Below are positions 51,120-59,731 of a stretch of 64,000 nt of DNA, piece after piece. A program made the position numbers and the translations under genes. Each line of letters opens with the position of its first letter. The stretch's first letter is position 1. Source of the DNA: Bacillus aerolatus (lineage in GTDB: Bacteria; Bacillota; Bacilli; Bacillales; Domibacillaceae); contig NZ_WEIO01000005.1 of NCBI RefSeq assembly GCF_009183655.1, positions 1 to 64,000 of the forward strand, read 5' to 3'. Below the pieces are notes generated by a model. The model was not told where the DNA came from and searched no databases. It worked only from the letters and a program-made list of their open reading frames with translations.

Positions 51120-52613
51120 TTAAGGAGCCACTTTTTCATCTGCATCAGCCGGAGCTTGATGGTTAAACCCATCCGCTAAATGGCTATGTTCACCTAAGAT
51201 GTAATAATCGAGCGTCTTTTTCGGAATTTGTTTAAATGACTTTCCGCGCACCATGTAGAACACAACACCGATGGCGAGCCAAATGAGTAAAGCAATCCAA
51301 GATTGTACGCCCATGAATGCCGGTGATCCCGGAATGGCCAACAGCCCAACGAAGACGAGACTTGCAATGGAACCAAGCAGGCTGCAAAACTTCCGTCCCG
51401 GTGAAACAGCTCCCTCCATTACACTGTCGTCCCCTGACCATTTGAAAAACTTAAAGGCAGCGAAACAAGTGTAAAAGTACGCAACGGCCACACCGATAGA
51501 TGCCATATCGACAATCCATAAAAGCACTTGTCTGCCGAACCATGGAGCGGCTAAACAAATAACGAGAGTAAAAATAATACCTGCATAAGGTGTTCTGTAT
51601 TTCGGATGAAGCTTTCCAAACACATCGGGCAAAATTTTCGCGCGGGCCATCGCAAACAGCAGGCGGCTTGCGGATACGTAGAATCCATTCAGGCCAGTAA
51701 AGATCCCCATACAAATGGCGATTGCCAGCACGGCTAATCCAAGGCTGCCAAAGTGGCCGGAAACAACATCTCCTGTTCCCCAAATAGATTGCTTCGCGAC
51801 GAGATCCTGCCACGGCATCGCAACAGCTGTAAACATAATATTCGCCACATAAATCAATGTCGCAATGATCAGTGCCCACACAATAAGCATAAATGCTTTT
51901 TTCGCAGGGAAATCAAACTCTTCCGCGGACTGCGGCACGTTGTCAAAGCCGACAAAAGCAAATGGAGCAATGGCTACAATCGTTAAAATCGCGGACAAAG
52001 CAGGAATTTCTGGGTTGAATGCCGGCTGCAAGTTAGAGAAGGATGAGTCAGGATGCGTAAACATGCCGAGTGCCAGCGCCGCCACACCTAATACGAGTAC
52101 GACACAGAAGATAAACTGCAGCCGTCCCGAGAAAGACGCCCCGCGAATGTTCAGCCAGGCAAACACAAATAAGGCGATGGTCGCAATGACCACTTCGGTA
52201 AAATACACGTCCCAGCCGGCGATATTGTACATTTGCCCTTGCATCGCCACTTTCGGAATCGTAAACTTAAACAGCAGTGCCATAGCGGACGCGTTCAAGG
52301 CAACAATGCTCATATACCCTAACACTAAAAACCATCCGCAAATATAAGCGTGCACCCTTCCAAAGCCGAGATACGCATAGGCAAACTCTCCTCCGGATAC
52401 CGGAAAGTGCCTAATCAAAAACCCATAGCTGACTGCGATAATAATCATGAGAAGCCCGCCGACCCCAAACCCGATCGCTGCCCCGAGCGGTCCCGGTTTC
52501 GCCATCCAGTCTGCCGGAAGGACAAAGCTCCCCCATCCGATTGCCGAACCTAAGGCAATCGCCCAGACCCAATGCGGCTTCAACGTCTTGTCCAACTGCG
52601 TTCTTTCTTCCAT
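51120..52613 (-). CDS. APC-superfamily amino acid/amine permease
   Basis: This 497-residue protein has 12 TM segments. The APC signature in TM1 is IALGSAIGWGSFVLPADW, followed by SGGEFAYAYLGFGR in TM3 and FVGFDNVPQSAEEF in TM6. It probably imports an amino acid or amine by proton or sodium symport, or by exchange; substrate unknown. It is monocistronic, with GGGAGG before the ATG. Confidence 0.85.
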   Translation of the reverse strand: MEERTQLDKTLKPHWVWAIALGSAIGWGSFVLPADWMAKPGPLGAAIGFGVGGLLMIIIAVSYGFLIRHFPVSGGEFAYAYLGFGRVHAYICGWFLVLGYMSIVALNASAMALLFKFTIPKVAMQGQMYNIAGWDVYFTEVVIATIALFVFAWLNIRGASFSGRLQFIFCVVLVLGVAALALGMFTHPDSSFSNLQPAFNPEIPALSAILTIVAIAPFAFVGFDNVPQSAEEFDFPAKKAFMLIVWALIIATLIYVANIMFTAVAMPWQDLVAKQSIWGTGDVVSGHFGSLGLAVLAIAICMGIFTGLNGFYVSASRLLFAMARAKILPDVFGKLHPKYRTPYAGIIFTLVICLAAPWFGRQVLLWIVDMASIGVAVAYFYTCFAAFKFFKWSGDDSVMEGAVSPGRKFCSLLGSIASLVFVGLLAIPGSPAFMGVQSWIALLIWLAIGVVFYMVRGKSFKQIPKKTLDYYILGEHSHLADGFNHQAPADADEKVAP

Positions 52614-52975
52614 GCAAAAAACCTCCCTATCTATAAGTAATTAAGCTCAAATAAGAGAGGTTAGTCTGATAGAAGCCGTAACCGTCCCTAAGAGCATAAT
52701 CCCAGCAAGTAATTACTCAGAAAAATATAAATATTCTGAAAAACAAGCACGCACTCTTCTTAGGATCGGCACTGCTGCATCTAATGATTGAACGAAGTGA
52801 TTGCTTTGTAGCCACGCTCGTACCATTTTCCTTATCCTTTACTATATTACAATTTTTGTCCAACCAACTATTTAACATTTAAATGAGTGTTATTAAATAG
52901 TTATATAAGTGAAATTAAACACGCTAAAAGGAACTTTCTTAAAAGCGCCGGCAGCGCCACTTTTATTTTATCACC
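52614..52975. other. Leader of the APC permease and unassigned sequence
   Basis: The permease leader (52614-52760) contains ATTACTTGCTGGG and GGGACGGTTACGG words that suggest secondary structure, but no riboswitch class was recognised. The remainder, up to the GTGCA array, is AT-rich with no gene. Confidence 0.3.
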
Positions 52976-52982
52976 GTGCGGC

Positions 52983-53134
52983 GTGCACACTCCATTGGTT
53001 CTTGTGCATAAATTTAATGCGAGGGTGCAAAAATTCGTGTTACTCGTGCACAATGCCCGGCGGCCTGTGCATAAGTCTGTTTGCCGGGCATATTGCGATA
53101 GTAATTGTGAAGAAAACTCCACTAACCTATGCAC
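52983..53134. repeat. Array of GTGCA words in exact 21 bp phase
   Basis: GTGCA occurs at 52983, 53004, 53025, 53046 and 53067, always 21 bases apart. TGCAC, its complement, occurs at 53130, exactly three periods later. The unit is roughly GTGCAYAA plus 13 variable bases. Both strands read as seven-residue repeats (VHKxxxx one way, LCTxxxx the other), but there is no ribosome site or start that would make either a gene. Confidence 0.75.
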
Positions 53135-53173
53135 AACTCGGCGCCGCTCCACTTTGCTTATTTTACCCAACTG

Positions 53174-53207
53174 AAAAAAGCACCTGCATATGAGCAGATG
53201 CTTTTTC
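53174..53207. terminator. Orphan bidirectional terminator
   Basis: AAAAAGCACCTGC pairs with GCAGATGCTTTTT (one mismatch) around a CATATGA loop. No intact gene ends here, which fits loss of a neighbouring gene. Confidence 0.65.
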
Positions 53208-53291
53208 AACAAAGGGGATATGTGAACATCTTTTCCAACTTTCGATAGTTGTATGCATCAATAACCAAAAAAGTAAAAAAGCCCTTGCTGT

Positions 53292-53305
53292 TGTAAGCGC
53301 TTTCC
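53292..53305. promoter_or_regulatory. cre-like site without an adjacent gene
   Basis: TGTAAGCGCTTTCC matches the CcpA consensus except at the last base. It lies just before the decayed transporter fragment and 300 bases from ybjQ, so its present target is unclear. Confidence 0.4.
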
Positions 53306-53313
53306 TATATGCT

Positions 53314-53430
53314 GAATATAGGATGGACAGCAACAGTGGCTGTCATGTTATCTGGCGCAGGCGGGGCCGATATCGCTGCAAACGAAGAAAACTGCATCAT
53401 TTGTACTTTAAATGCAAATGATGCATGCAA
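53314..53430 (+). pseudogene. Possible remnant of a BCCT-like transporter
   Basis: One plus-strand frame reads IGWTATVAVMLSGAGGADIA and an overlapping frame soon after reads KTASFVL. Together these resemble the BCCT transporter segment with pattern W...vAvLL.aGGl.AlQtAsiv.aLP. The two parts are in different frames and a stop follows. A perfect 11-base inverted repeat (TGCATCATTTG / CAAATGATGCA, 53393-53425) interrupts the similarity. This is a weak call from residual pattern only. Confidence 0.3.
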
Positions 53431-53463
53431 AAACAATCATGTTCGGTGAAGTCTTCACTGATT

Positions 53464-53508
53464 AAAAAAAAGCGCTAAAGGAGAAACCATTCCTTTAGCG
53501 CTTCTTTG
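53464..53508. terminator. Second orphan terminator
   Basis: AGCGCTAAAGGA (53471-53482) pairs perfectly with TCCTTTAGCGCT (53491-53502), with A8 on one side and TCTTTG on the other. No intact gene ends at it. Confidence 0.75.
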
Positions 53509-53612
53509 TGGCTGAATTATATTAACTGTATCTGCAAAATGACAGTCATATAAGAAACAATGTAGAATAAGAAAAGATAGAAACGTATTTTTTAATAAGG
53601 AGTGGGGCGAAT

Positions 53613-53933
53613 ATGATTATCGTAACAACAGAGAACATTGCCAACTATAAAATTACCGAAGTTAAAGGGCCCGTGTTTGGGCTGACAGTGAGAGCGCGGG
53701 GCATTGGCAAAGACATTGTCGCTTCGTTAAAAGGACTTGTCGGCGGAGAAATTAACCAGTACACAGAAATGCTGGAAGATGCGCGGAAGCAGGCAATCGA
53801 CCGCATGGTGCAAAATGCAAAAGCGATGGGCGCCAACGCGATTATTATGATGCGCTTTGACTCAGGGGAAATCGGCCAAAACATGAGCGAAATTGTCGCT
53901 TACGGAACCGCCGTCATCGCGGAACAGGAATAA
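53613..53933 (+). CDS. YbjQ-family protein (heavy-metal-binding-like fold)
   Basis: This 106-residue YbjQ/UPF0145 protein has the core LTVRARGIGKDIVASLKGLVGG and a C-terminal half with ARKQAIDRMVQNAKAMGANAI (cited in part). The family forms pentameric rings; biological role is unknown. AGTGGGG precedes the ATG. A small membrane protein gene follows after five bases, so they form a two-gene operon. Confidence 0.88.
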   Translation: MIIVTTENIANYKITEVKGPVFGLTVRARGIGKDIVASLKGLVGGEINQYTEMLEDARKQAIDRMVQNAKAMGANAIIMMRFDSGEIGQNMSEIVAYGTAVIAEQE

Positions 53934-53938
53934 AGCTG

Positions 53939-54172
53939 ATGCTGGAATGGATTATCGGTTTTTACGGCTTGCAGCTGATCGTTCTCATCATCCTGATCAT
54001 CGGCTCGTGGTTCATTTGGGACCGCCGCTTTAAAACGAAGCATGGCCAACACGTGCCAGAAGGGTTCGTCCGCACGAAAGAAGTATCGATTGACCCGACG
54101 ACAAAGAAAAAACTCGTCGTTTACATGCATCCTGATACCGGAGAGCGTTTTTATAAGGAAGAAGAAAAATAA
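53939..54172 (+). CDS. Small membrane protein downstream of ybjQ
   Basis: This 77-residue protein has one N-terminal TM helix (about 5-25, LIVLIILIIGSWFIW) and a basic cytoplasmic tail (KTKHGQHVPEGFVRTKEV) ending in an acidic stretch. No known family was recognised. Its position suggests it anchors or works with the YbjQ protein. Confidence 0.65.
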   Translation: MLEWIIGFYGLQLIVLIILIIGSWFIWDRRFKTKHGQHVPEGFVRTKEVSIDPTTKKKLVVYMHPDTGERFYKEEEK

Positions 54173-54181
54173 GGCAACAAC

Positions 54182-54222
54182 AAAAACTCCGGGCTTCCAT
54201 GTTGGAAAACCGGAGTTTTATT
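54182..54222 (+). terminator. Terminator of the ybjQ operon
   Basis: AAAACTCCGG pairs perfectly with CCGGAGTTTT (54210-54219), followed by ATTT. Confidence 0.9.
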
Positions 54223-54388
54223 TGCAGTGGTTTTAATGAATACGCCAGGGTGTCCGCGGGTGAATGATGCTTGGCCCTTTTTTGTTCAGAAAAACTTCCT
54301 TTCTTCCAAAAGATGATTGACAATTCTGTCATCGAGGTTTACTATCTTTATAACCAATCGGAATGATAAGAATTGAGAGGTAAATAGG

Positions 54389-55708
54389 ATGAATGATAAT
54401 TCAAAAGGAAATCCATTAGCTTTGCTGCCGCTCGTTGTCTTTTTATCTATATTTATCGGCAGCGGAATAATCACAGGTAATTTTAAATCTGTTCCAATCA
54501 TTGTTGCGGTTTTGATAGCCGCTGGAGCAGCACTGGTCATGAACAGAAAAAAACCTTTCTCAGAAAAAATGGATGTGTTTTGTAAAGGAGCCGGCCATCC
54601 GAATATTATGTTAATGGCTGTTATTTTTATTTTAGCAGGTGCATTCTCTGCAACAGCCAATGGGATGGGTGCGGTCGAATCGACTGTCAATCTGGCTCTG
54701 ACGATACTTCCGCATAACTTATTAATAGTAGGAATCTTTTTTATCGCCTGCTTTATTTCCCTTTCAATGGGCACATCAACGGGAACGGTTGTTGCTTTGG
54801 CGCCGATCGGGATCGGCATCAGCGCCCAGACCGATGTTTCGATCGCTCTTGCGATGGGTGCCGTTATTGGCGGCGCGATGTTTGGCGATAATTTATCGTT
54901 TATTTCTGATACAACGATCGCCGCTGTCAGAACACAGCAAACAAAAATGAAAGACAAGTTCAAAGTGAATTTCTTTATTGTCCTGCCGGCAGCGATTGTG
55001 ACAGCCGTCATCTTATTTGTACTGACATCGGGAGTAGAAGGCACCGTGGATACGCATTCATACAATTTTGTTAAAATTCTTCCTTACTTAGCTGTATTAG
55101 TCGCTGCACTTGCCGGCGCCAACGTACTCGTTGTATTAGCCGGAGGGATTCTTTTATCCGGAATCATCGGATTTATCGACGGCAGCTACACCTTGCTTAC
55201 CTTCTTGCAGGCAGTTGGTGAAGGGATTGGAAGTATGCAAAACCTCGCCATGCTCGCTATTTTAATTGGCGGGATGGTAGAAATCATTAAATATAACGGC
55301 GGACTCGATTTCTTGCTGCACACAGTCACGAAAAATGTTAAGTCAAAGCGCGGAGCACAATTCGGAATTGCCGGCCTTGTCGGATTAACGAATGTTTCAA
55401 CAGCGAACAATACCGTTTCCATTATTATTGCCGGGCCGCTTGCTAAAAATATCGCTGACGAATACGAAGTTGACCCGAGAAAATCAGCGAGTATTTTAGA
55501 CATTTTTGCCTGCACCGTCCAAGGGATGATTCCTTACGGCGGACAATTGATGGCTGCTTCCGGACTTGCTGCCATCTCGCCAGTCGCAATCATGCCTTAT
55601 TCGTTTTACCCTGTCTTAACAGGCATCTGCGGTGTGCTGGCCATCGTTTTCAACTGGCCTAAATTAGCCTCAAAGCAGCACGCCAGCGCAAAGAAAAATG
55701 TTTCTTAA
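54389..55708 (+). CDS. NhaC-family Na+/H+ antiporter
   Basis: This 439-residue protein has about 12 TM segments and the NhaC family motif GGAMFGDNLSFISDTTIAA near residue 165. Members exchange Na+ for H+, or organic solutes such as malate or lactate together with these ions. AGAGG lies eight bases before the ATG, and a strong terminator follows. It is monocistronic; substrate not assignable. Confidence 0.88.
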   Translation: MNDNSKGNPLALLPLVVFLSIFIGSGIITGNFKSVPIIVAVLIAAGAALVMNRKKPFSEKMDVFCKGAGHPNIMLMAVIFILAGAFSATANGMGAVESTVNLALTILPHNLLIVGIFFIACFISLSMGTSTGTVVALAPIGIGISAQTDVSIALAMGAVIGGAMFGDNLSFISDTTIAAVRTQQTKMKDKFKVNFFIVLPAAIVTAVILFVLTSGVEGTVDTHSYNFVKILPYLAVLVAALAGANVLVVLAGGILLSGIIGFIDGSYTLLTFLQAVGEGIGSMQNLAMLAILIGGMVEIIKYNGGLDFLLHTVTKNVKSKRGAQFGIAGLVGLTNVSTANNTVSIIIAGPLAKNIADEYEVDPRKSASILDIFACTVQGMIPYGGQLMAASGLAAISPVAIMPYSFYPVLTGICGVLAIVFNWPKLASKQHASAKKNVS

Positions 55709-55726
55709 TATTCTTACTGAACCATG

Positions 55727-55767
55727 AAAAACCCCGGAGAGAAAATAAATGTCTCTCCGGGGTTTTT
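55727..55767. terminator. Bidirectional terminator between antiporter and NRAMP genes
   Basis: Sixteen-base perfect arms (AAAAACCCCGGAGAGA / TCTCTCCGGGGTTTTT) lie between convergent genes. Confidence 0.95.
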
Positions 55768-55791
55768 CGTTGGCATAAGCACCTTTATTTT

Positions 55792-57072
55792 TTATAAAAA
55801 CTCTATCACACCTAAAGCAACAAACACTACAATAATAAACACTAACGTGGCATTGTGAACCCATCCGTTTCGATAATCAGGCATTACCTTTTTCTTCGAG
55901 TTTAATAGCATGAGTAAGGTAATAGCGAGGAAAGGTAAAAACGCTGAGCCGAGTGCAGCATACAGCAACACTAAACCAACTGGCTTGTTAAATATCAATA
56001 GAAGCATAGATGGAAAAGTAAGCCACGCTAGAAACGCTCTATATGCAGGATCTTTTTCAGATACTGGTTTGGAATCATTCACTTTATCTGCATTCTTCTG
56101 CTTGATAACACGTACAAAATCCGCAAACAAGTAAGGGATCCCGCTCCATGATCCAATTAAAGAGCTGAATGCAGCTGCCCAGAAACCAATATTTAAAACG
56201 AATTGTGCCGTCGTTCCAAAATTCTGTCCATATAAGCCTAGAAAATCTTTCAGCCCTTCTGTGCCACTGAAAGCTACACCAGAACCATATAGAAAATGTG
56301 CCCCTATAATCATCATCGAGATAGAAAAAAGACCTGTAATGATATAAGCAATGGATGCATCCATCCGCATAGCAGGTATCCACGACTTGTCGTTCCATTC
56401 CCTTTCCCGTATCCAATACCCATAGGCTGCAAGTGCCATCGTTCCACCTACTCCTCCGACTAGACCGAGAACACGGAAAATGGAACCATCTGGAATTCTA
56501 AATACAAGCGCTTCGGTTGGAATATTAGCAAGGCCCGGTAAAATCACAATGGCAGAACCGACAACAGCCACAAACATGATTCCGATTAAAACGGTAATGA
56601 CACGTTCAAATATTTTATATCTTCCGAACCAAATTAGGGCAAAACCTGCGACAGAATGGAGTATCGCCCACGCCCATAAAGGCATAATTGGAAACATCGT
56701 ATACATGATAAGGCCGCATGCCGTGGCAATGGCTGCACCATAGATAAGCCCGAATAACGAGACGTAAACGAAGAAGTAACCCATTGTCCAATTTCCGAGT
56801 GATCGCCAGCCTTCTAAAATGGTCTGCCCTGTAGCTAAGGTCCACCTACCGACACCTTCTGTAAGCATGTACTTAAAAAAGACGCCAATGAAAACCGCCC
56901 ATGCAAGGGATATTCCGAAATCGGCACCAGCAACGATAGCCGTAACAAGGTCCCCTGCTCCGACTCCAGTAGCCGCCAAAACAATACCAGGCCCTACGAC
57001 AGCAAACTTACTCCTTTTCTTGGCAGGTTGTACCGCGGCAGTAGTGGCTTCCGTAACATACTTTTTTTCCAC
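55792..57072 (-). CDS. NRAMP-superfamily transporter lacking the canonical metal motif
   Basis: This 426-residue protein starts at GTG 57072 behind GGGGAGG; an in-frame ATG at 57105 is less likely. It has about 11 TM segments with the NRAMP fold. TM1, which in metal transporters reads DPGN, reads ATGVGAGDLVTA here. TM6 has IGAHFLY in place of the usual MPH motif. It therefore belongs to the NRAMP-related group that is not expected to carry Mn2+/Fe2+; some relatives move Mg2+ and others are uncharacterised. A perfect 11-base inverted repeat lies 32 bases upstream. Confidence 0.8.
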   Translation of the reverse strand: MEKKYVTEATTAAVQPAKKRSKFAVVGPGIVLAATGVGAGDLVTAIVAGADFGISLAWAVFIGVFFKYMLTEGVGRWTLATGQTILEGWRSLGNWTMGYFFVYVSLFGLIYGAAIATACGLIMYTMFPIMPLWAWAILHSVAGFALIWFGRYKIFERVITVLIGIMFVAVVGSAIVILPGLANIPTEALVFRIPDGSIFRVLGLVGGVGGTMALAAYGYWIREREWNDKSWIPAMRMDASIAYIITGLFSISMMIIGAHFLYGSGVAFSGTEGLKDFLGLYGQNFGTTAQFVLNIGFWAAAFSSLIGSWSGIPYLFADFVRVIKQKNADKVNDSKPVSEKDPAYRAFLAWLTFPSMLLLIFNKPVGLVLLYAALGSAFLPFLAITLLMLLNSKKKVMPDYRNGWVHNATLVFIIVVFVALGVIEFL

Positions 57073-57103
57073 TATATTTCCTCCCCATTGATTAAAGGCA
57101 GTC

Positions 57104-57134
57104 ACTCATTTAGTTTCCATAAGACTAAATGAGT
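57104..57134. promoter_or_regulatory. Inverted repeat upstream of the NRAMP gene
   Basis: ACTCATTTAGT (57104-57114) and ACTAAATGAGT (57124-57134) are perfect complements around a nine-base centre. No T run follows on either strand, so it is more likely an operator or leader stem than a terminator. It does not resemble the MntR, Fur or Zur boxes I know. Confidence 0.45.
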
Positions 57135-57379
57135 AAGTGCCCTTCTCATTTTTTTCTTTGAAACAGAAATGTTTGAGTGTGACTTCTCAAAGAAGGAATT
57201 GCTCTTATGTCGTTTATCTTATTGGTTGAAACCGACGACTGACATATGCAATAAAGAGAATGTTGTATGTTTTCCTGCCATAGATAGAGAAAGTAAGTGA
57301 GCATTAATGATTAGCCTGTTCCTTCATTAACTTTTTTATATTTATTCATTTTCGTTAGAAGCATTATTAGATAACTAGT
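57135..57379. other. Interval between NRAMP leader and ywrD
   Basis: AT-rich sequence without a gene. The promoter of the NRAMP gene is expected here on the minus strand. No terminator hairpin for ywrD was found. Confidence 0.3.
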
Positions 57380-58978
57380 TTAATAACCGATGGCACAGCC
57401 ATCTTTTCGAGGGTCCGATCCCCCTTGCAGCATATTTGTTTTTGGATCGATAAGAATTCCTTGATAACCTCCGAAGTAATCCAAGCCAGAGGTGACAACA
57501 TGACCTTTTTCCATCAATTCCAACCTTGTTTTACTTGAGATTTCTGATTCTAAAGCTAATCCATTTGCGGAATGACGAAAACGAGGGGACTCTCCGGCTT
57601 CTTGAACATTCATGCCATATTCCAAATGGTTAAGTAATACTTGAACCTGGCCTTGCGGCTGCATATCCCCGCCCATTACACCAAAAGAAAAATAAGGTTT
57701 TTCATCTTTCATTACAAGGGCAGGAATAATCGTGTGGAGCGTTCTTTTTCCTGGTTCTAATGTATTTAAATGGCTTTCTTCCAGAGAAAATCCTACCGCT
57801 CTATTTTGTAAAAACACACCTGTCTCCCCCGCAACCACTCCTGATCCAAAAGGAGTAAATAAGCTATTAATAAACGATATAACATTTCGATCTTTATCTA
57901 CTACCGATAAATAAACGGTATCCCCTACCAGCTCAAAGCCAGGGCTTTCATTCGTCATCGGGTGTAACCTGTCAATTTGCTGGCTGCGGCTCAGTGCATA
58001 CTGCTTGCACAGCATTTTTTCTACTGGTACAGGAGCAAAATCAGGATCAGCAATAAAACAGTCGCGATCAGCATAAGCAAACTTTTTTACTTCAGTAAGA
58101 AGATGAATATACTCGGAAGAATTGTGCTCTACATTTTTAAAGTCGAAGTTTTCGAGAATATTAAGCATCGACAGCGTGGCTACCCCTTGTCCATTTGGGG
58201 GAAGCTGATAAACATCATGGCCCCTGTAATTTGTTGAAATCGCTTCCACCCATGTTGATGAGTGTGCAGCTAAGTCCTCGTAACTAAGAAAGCCGCCTTG
58301 CTTTTCTACATACTCTGCAATTTCGCGGGCAATCTTTCCTTTATAAAAGGCATCCCTTCCTCCTTCGGCGATTGCTTTTAACGTATCGGCCAGTTTCGGG
58401 TTTTTAAAAATTTCCCCTTCTCTCGGTGCTCTTCCTTCTATCAAATAGTACTCGCTTGCTTCTTTATTTTGTTTTAATAGCGGTTCTGCCCGCCTCCATT
58501 GTGCCGCAATGATCTCAGAAACAGGGAAGCCCTTTTCAGCGTACTCAATGGCCGGCTGTAATACTTCAGCAAATGTCATCGTTCCATGCTTCTCTAAAAC
58601 TTCAGCCCATCCATCTACAGTACCTGGAGTTGTGATTGATAAAATTCCTGTCTCCGGTACCTTCGTATATCCTTGTGACAAATAATAGTCTCTGCTTGAT
58701 TTAAAAGGAGCACGGCCACTGCCATTTAAAGCCTCGACTCTTTTGTTCTTTTGATTGTAAATGAGTGCAAACATATCTCCTCCAAGTCCTGTCTGCATCG
58801 GCTCTACTACGGTCAGTACCGCTGCTGCTGCTATAGCCGCATCAAATGCATTCCCCCCTTGCTGTAAAATTTGCAGGCCGGTCATCGATGCTAACGGCTG
58901 GCTTGAGGCGGCCATACCATTTGGTGCATGAACAACTGAACGAGTAAGTGTCGGATTTCCAGCTGGACGATCTGCCAT
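57380..58978 (-). CDS. ywrD: Gamma-glutamyltransferase-like protein YwrD
   Basis: This 532-residue Ntn-hydrolase proenzyme is close to B. subtilis YwrD in length (525). The autocatalytic cleavage Thr is expected in GDTVYLSVVDKDRNVISF; the downstream FGSGVV and GGDMQPQGQVQ loops of the small subunit are present. Members transfer or hydrolyse gamma-glutamyl groups of glutathione-like peptides, though YwrD-type activity is poorly defined. No signal peptide is visible, suggesting a cytoplasmic enzyme. It is divergent from the Lrp-type regulator ywrC, as in B. subtilis. Confidence 0.88.
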   Translation of the reverse strand: MADRPAGNPTLTRSVVHAPNGMAASSQPLASMTGLQILQQGGNAFDAAIAAAAVLTVVEPMQTGLGGDMFALIYNQKNKRVEALNGSGRAPFKSSRDYYLSQGYTKVPETGILSITTPGTVDGWAEVLEKHGTMTFAEVLQPAIEYAEKGFPVSEIIAAQWRRAEPLLKQNKEASEYYLIEGRAPREGEIFKNPKLADTLKAIAEGGRDAFYKGKIAREIAEYVEKQGGFLSYEDLAAHSSTWVEAISTNYRGHDVYQLPPNGQGVATLSMLNILENFDFKNVEHNSSEYIHLLTEVKKFAYADRDCFIADPDFAPVPVEKMLCKQYALSRSQQIDRLHPMTNESPGFELVGDTVYLSVVDKDRNVISFINSLFTPFGSGVVAGETGVFLQNRAVGFSLEESHLNTLEPGKRTLHTIIPALVMKDEKPYFSFGVMGGDMQPQGQVQVLLNHLEYGMNVQEAGESPRFRHSANGLALESEISSKTRLELMEKGHVVTSGLDYFGGYQGILIDPKTNMLQGGSDPRKDGCAIGY

Positions 58979-59003
58979 TCTTCTTCCCCCTATCTTATCA
59001 GAT

Positions 59004-59019
59004 ATCTGAAAATTCAGAT
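59004..59019. promoter_or_regulatory. Palindromic operator candidate in the ywrD-ywrC intergenic region
   Basis: ATCTGAA-AA-TTCAGAT has 7-base perfect arms. It lies 26 bases from the ywrD start and 157 bases from ywrC. Lrp/AsnC regulators bind such palindromes next to their own genes, so it is the best candidate for a YwrC site. Confidence 0.5.
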
Positions 59020-59175
59020 TTATATCTTTGTAAAATACTTTCTCACAAACAATTGGTTAAGTCAATGACTTTTTTTCATTGATTTAGAAAGTTATTTAAT
59101 ATATAGTTATTCATAACGAAAGATTTTATTTTATTTAGCTTACATTTCGAAACAAAACTATTGGAGGGTCAGCTG

Positions 59176-59664
59176 ATGACAAATAAAGATTTTGACAAAA
59201 ATGAAATGCCCCCTATGAAACTAAATGAAATTGACAAAAAAATTTTGGAAGTACTTCTCGAAGATGCTCGCATCTCTTATACCGATCTTGCCAAGAAAAT
59301 CGGGCTTTCTAGAGTAGCCGTTCAATCTCGTATTAACTCCTTAATTGAGGAAGGGGTAATTGAACGTTTTACCGCTGTTATTAACCCTATAAAAGTAGGC
59401 GTTCAAGTTTCAGCATTTTTTAATGTGGATGTGGAACCGAAGTATTTAGACGAAATAGCTGAAAAGCTGGCCTTGCATCCTGCAGTCACCAGTCTTTATC
59501 ATATGACGGGACCGAGTACACTCCACATGCATGGCGTTTTTAAAAATGCGAAGGAAATGGAAAGCTTCTTACTTGAAACCCTTTATTCCACGCCAGGAAT
59601 CATGCGTGTAGACACTCAAATGCTGCTAAAACGTTATAAGAGCCGAATGGGACTGAAGCTGTAA
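59176..59664 (+). CDS. ywrC: Lrp/AsnC-family regulator YwrC (ChrS-like)
   Basis: This 162-residue protein has an AsnC-type HTH (about 15-60, [20 protein letters not shown], in part) and a C-terminal RAM/effector domain (about 80-155). The ATG at 59176 follows GGAGG by eight bases; a TTG at 59161 lies inside that site and is rejected. In B. subtilis this protein, also named ChrS, represses the chromate transporter genes that follow. The same order ywrC-ywrB-ywrA is kept here. Confidence 0.9.
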   Translation: MTNKDFDKNEMPPMKLNEIDKKILEVLLEDARISYTDLAKKIGLSRVAVQSRINSLIEEGVIERFTAVINPIKVGVQVSAFFNVDVEPKYLDEIAEKLALHPAVTSLYHMTGPSTLHMHGVFKNAKEMESFLLETLYSTPGIMRVDTQMLLKRYKSRMGLKL

Positions 59665-59675
59665 AATGAAACTTC

Positions 59676-59707
59676 CATCAGTGGGGTTTTCTCCATCCCC
59701 ACTGATG
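59676..59707 (+). terminator. Strong hairpin after ywrC
   Basis: CATCAGTGGGG pairs perfectly with CCCCACTGATG around a ten-base loop, 12 bases past the ywrC stop. There is no T run, so it may partially terminate or stabilise the ywrC message. Confidence 0.5.
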
Positions 59708-59731
59708 ATTAGTTGAATGGATCGGGCGTTT

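Noticed and set aside
52614-52760. Riboswitch in the APC permease leader
   Set aside because: Some GC-rich words suggest folding, but no known class consensus could be matched.
52887-53212. Frames on both strands across the 21 bp array (VHK and LCT heptads)
   Set aside because: No ribosome site or conserved start on either strand; the heptad pattern is fully explained by the 21 bp DNA period.
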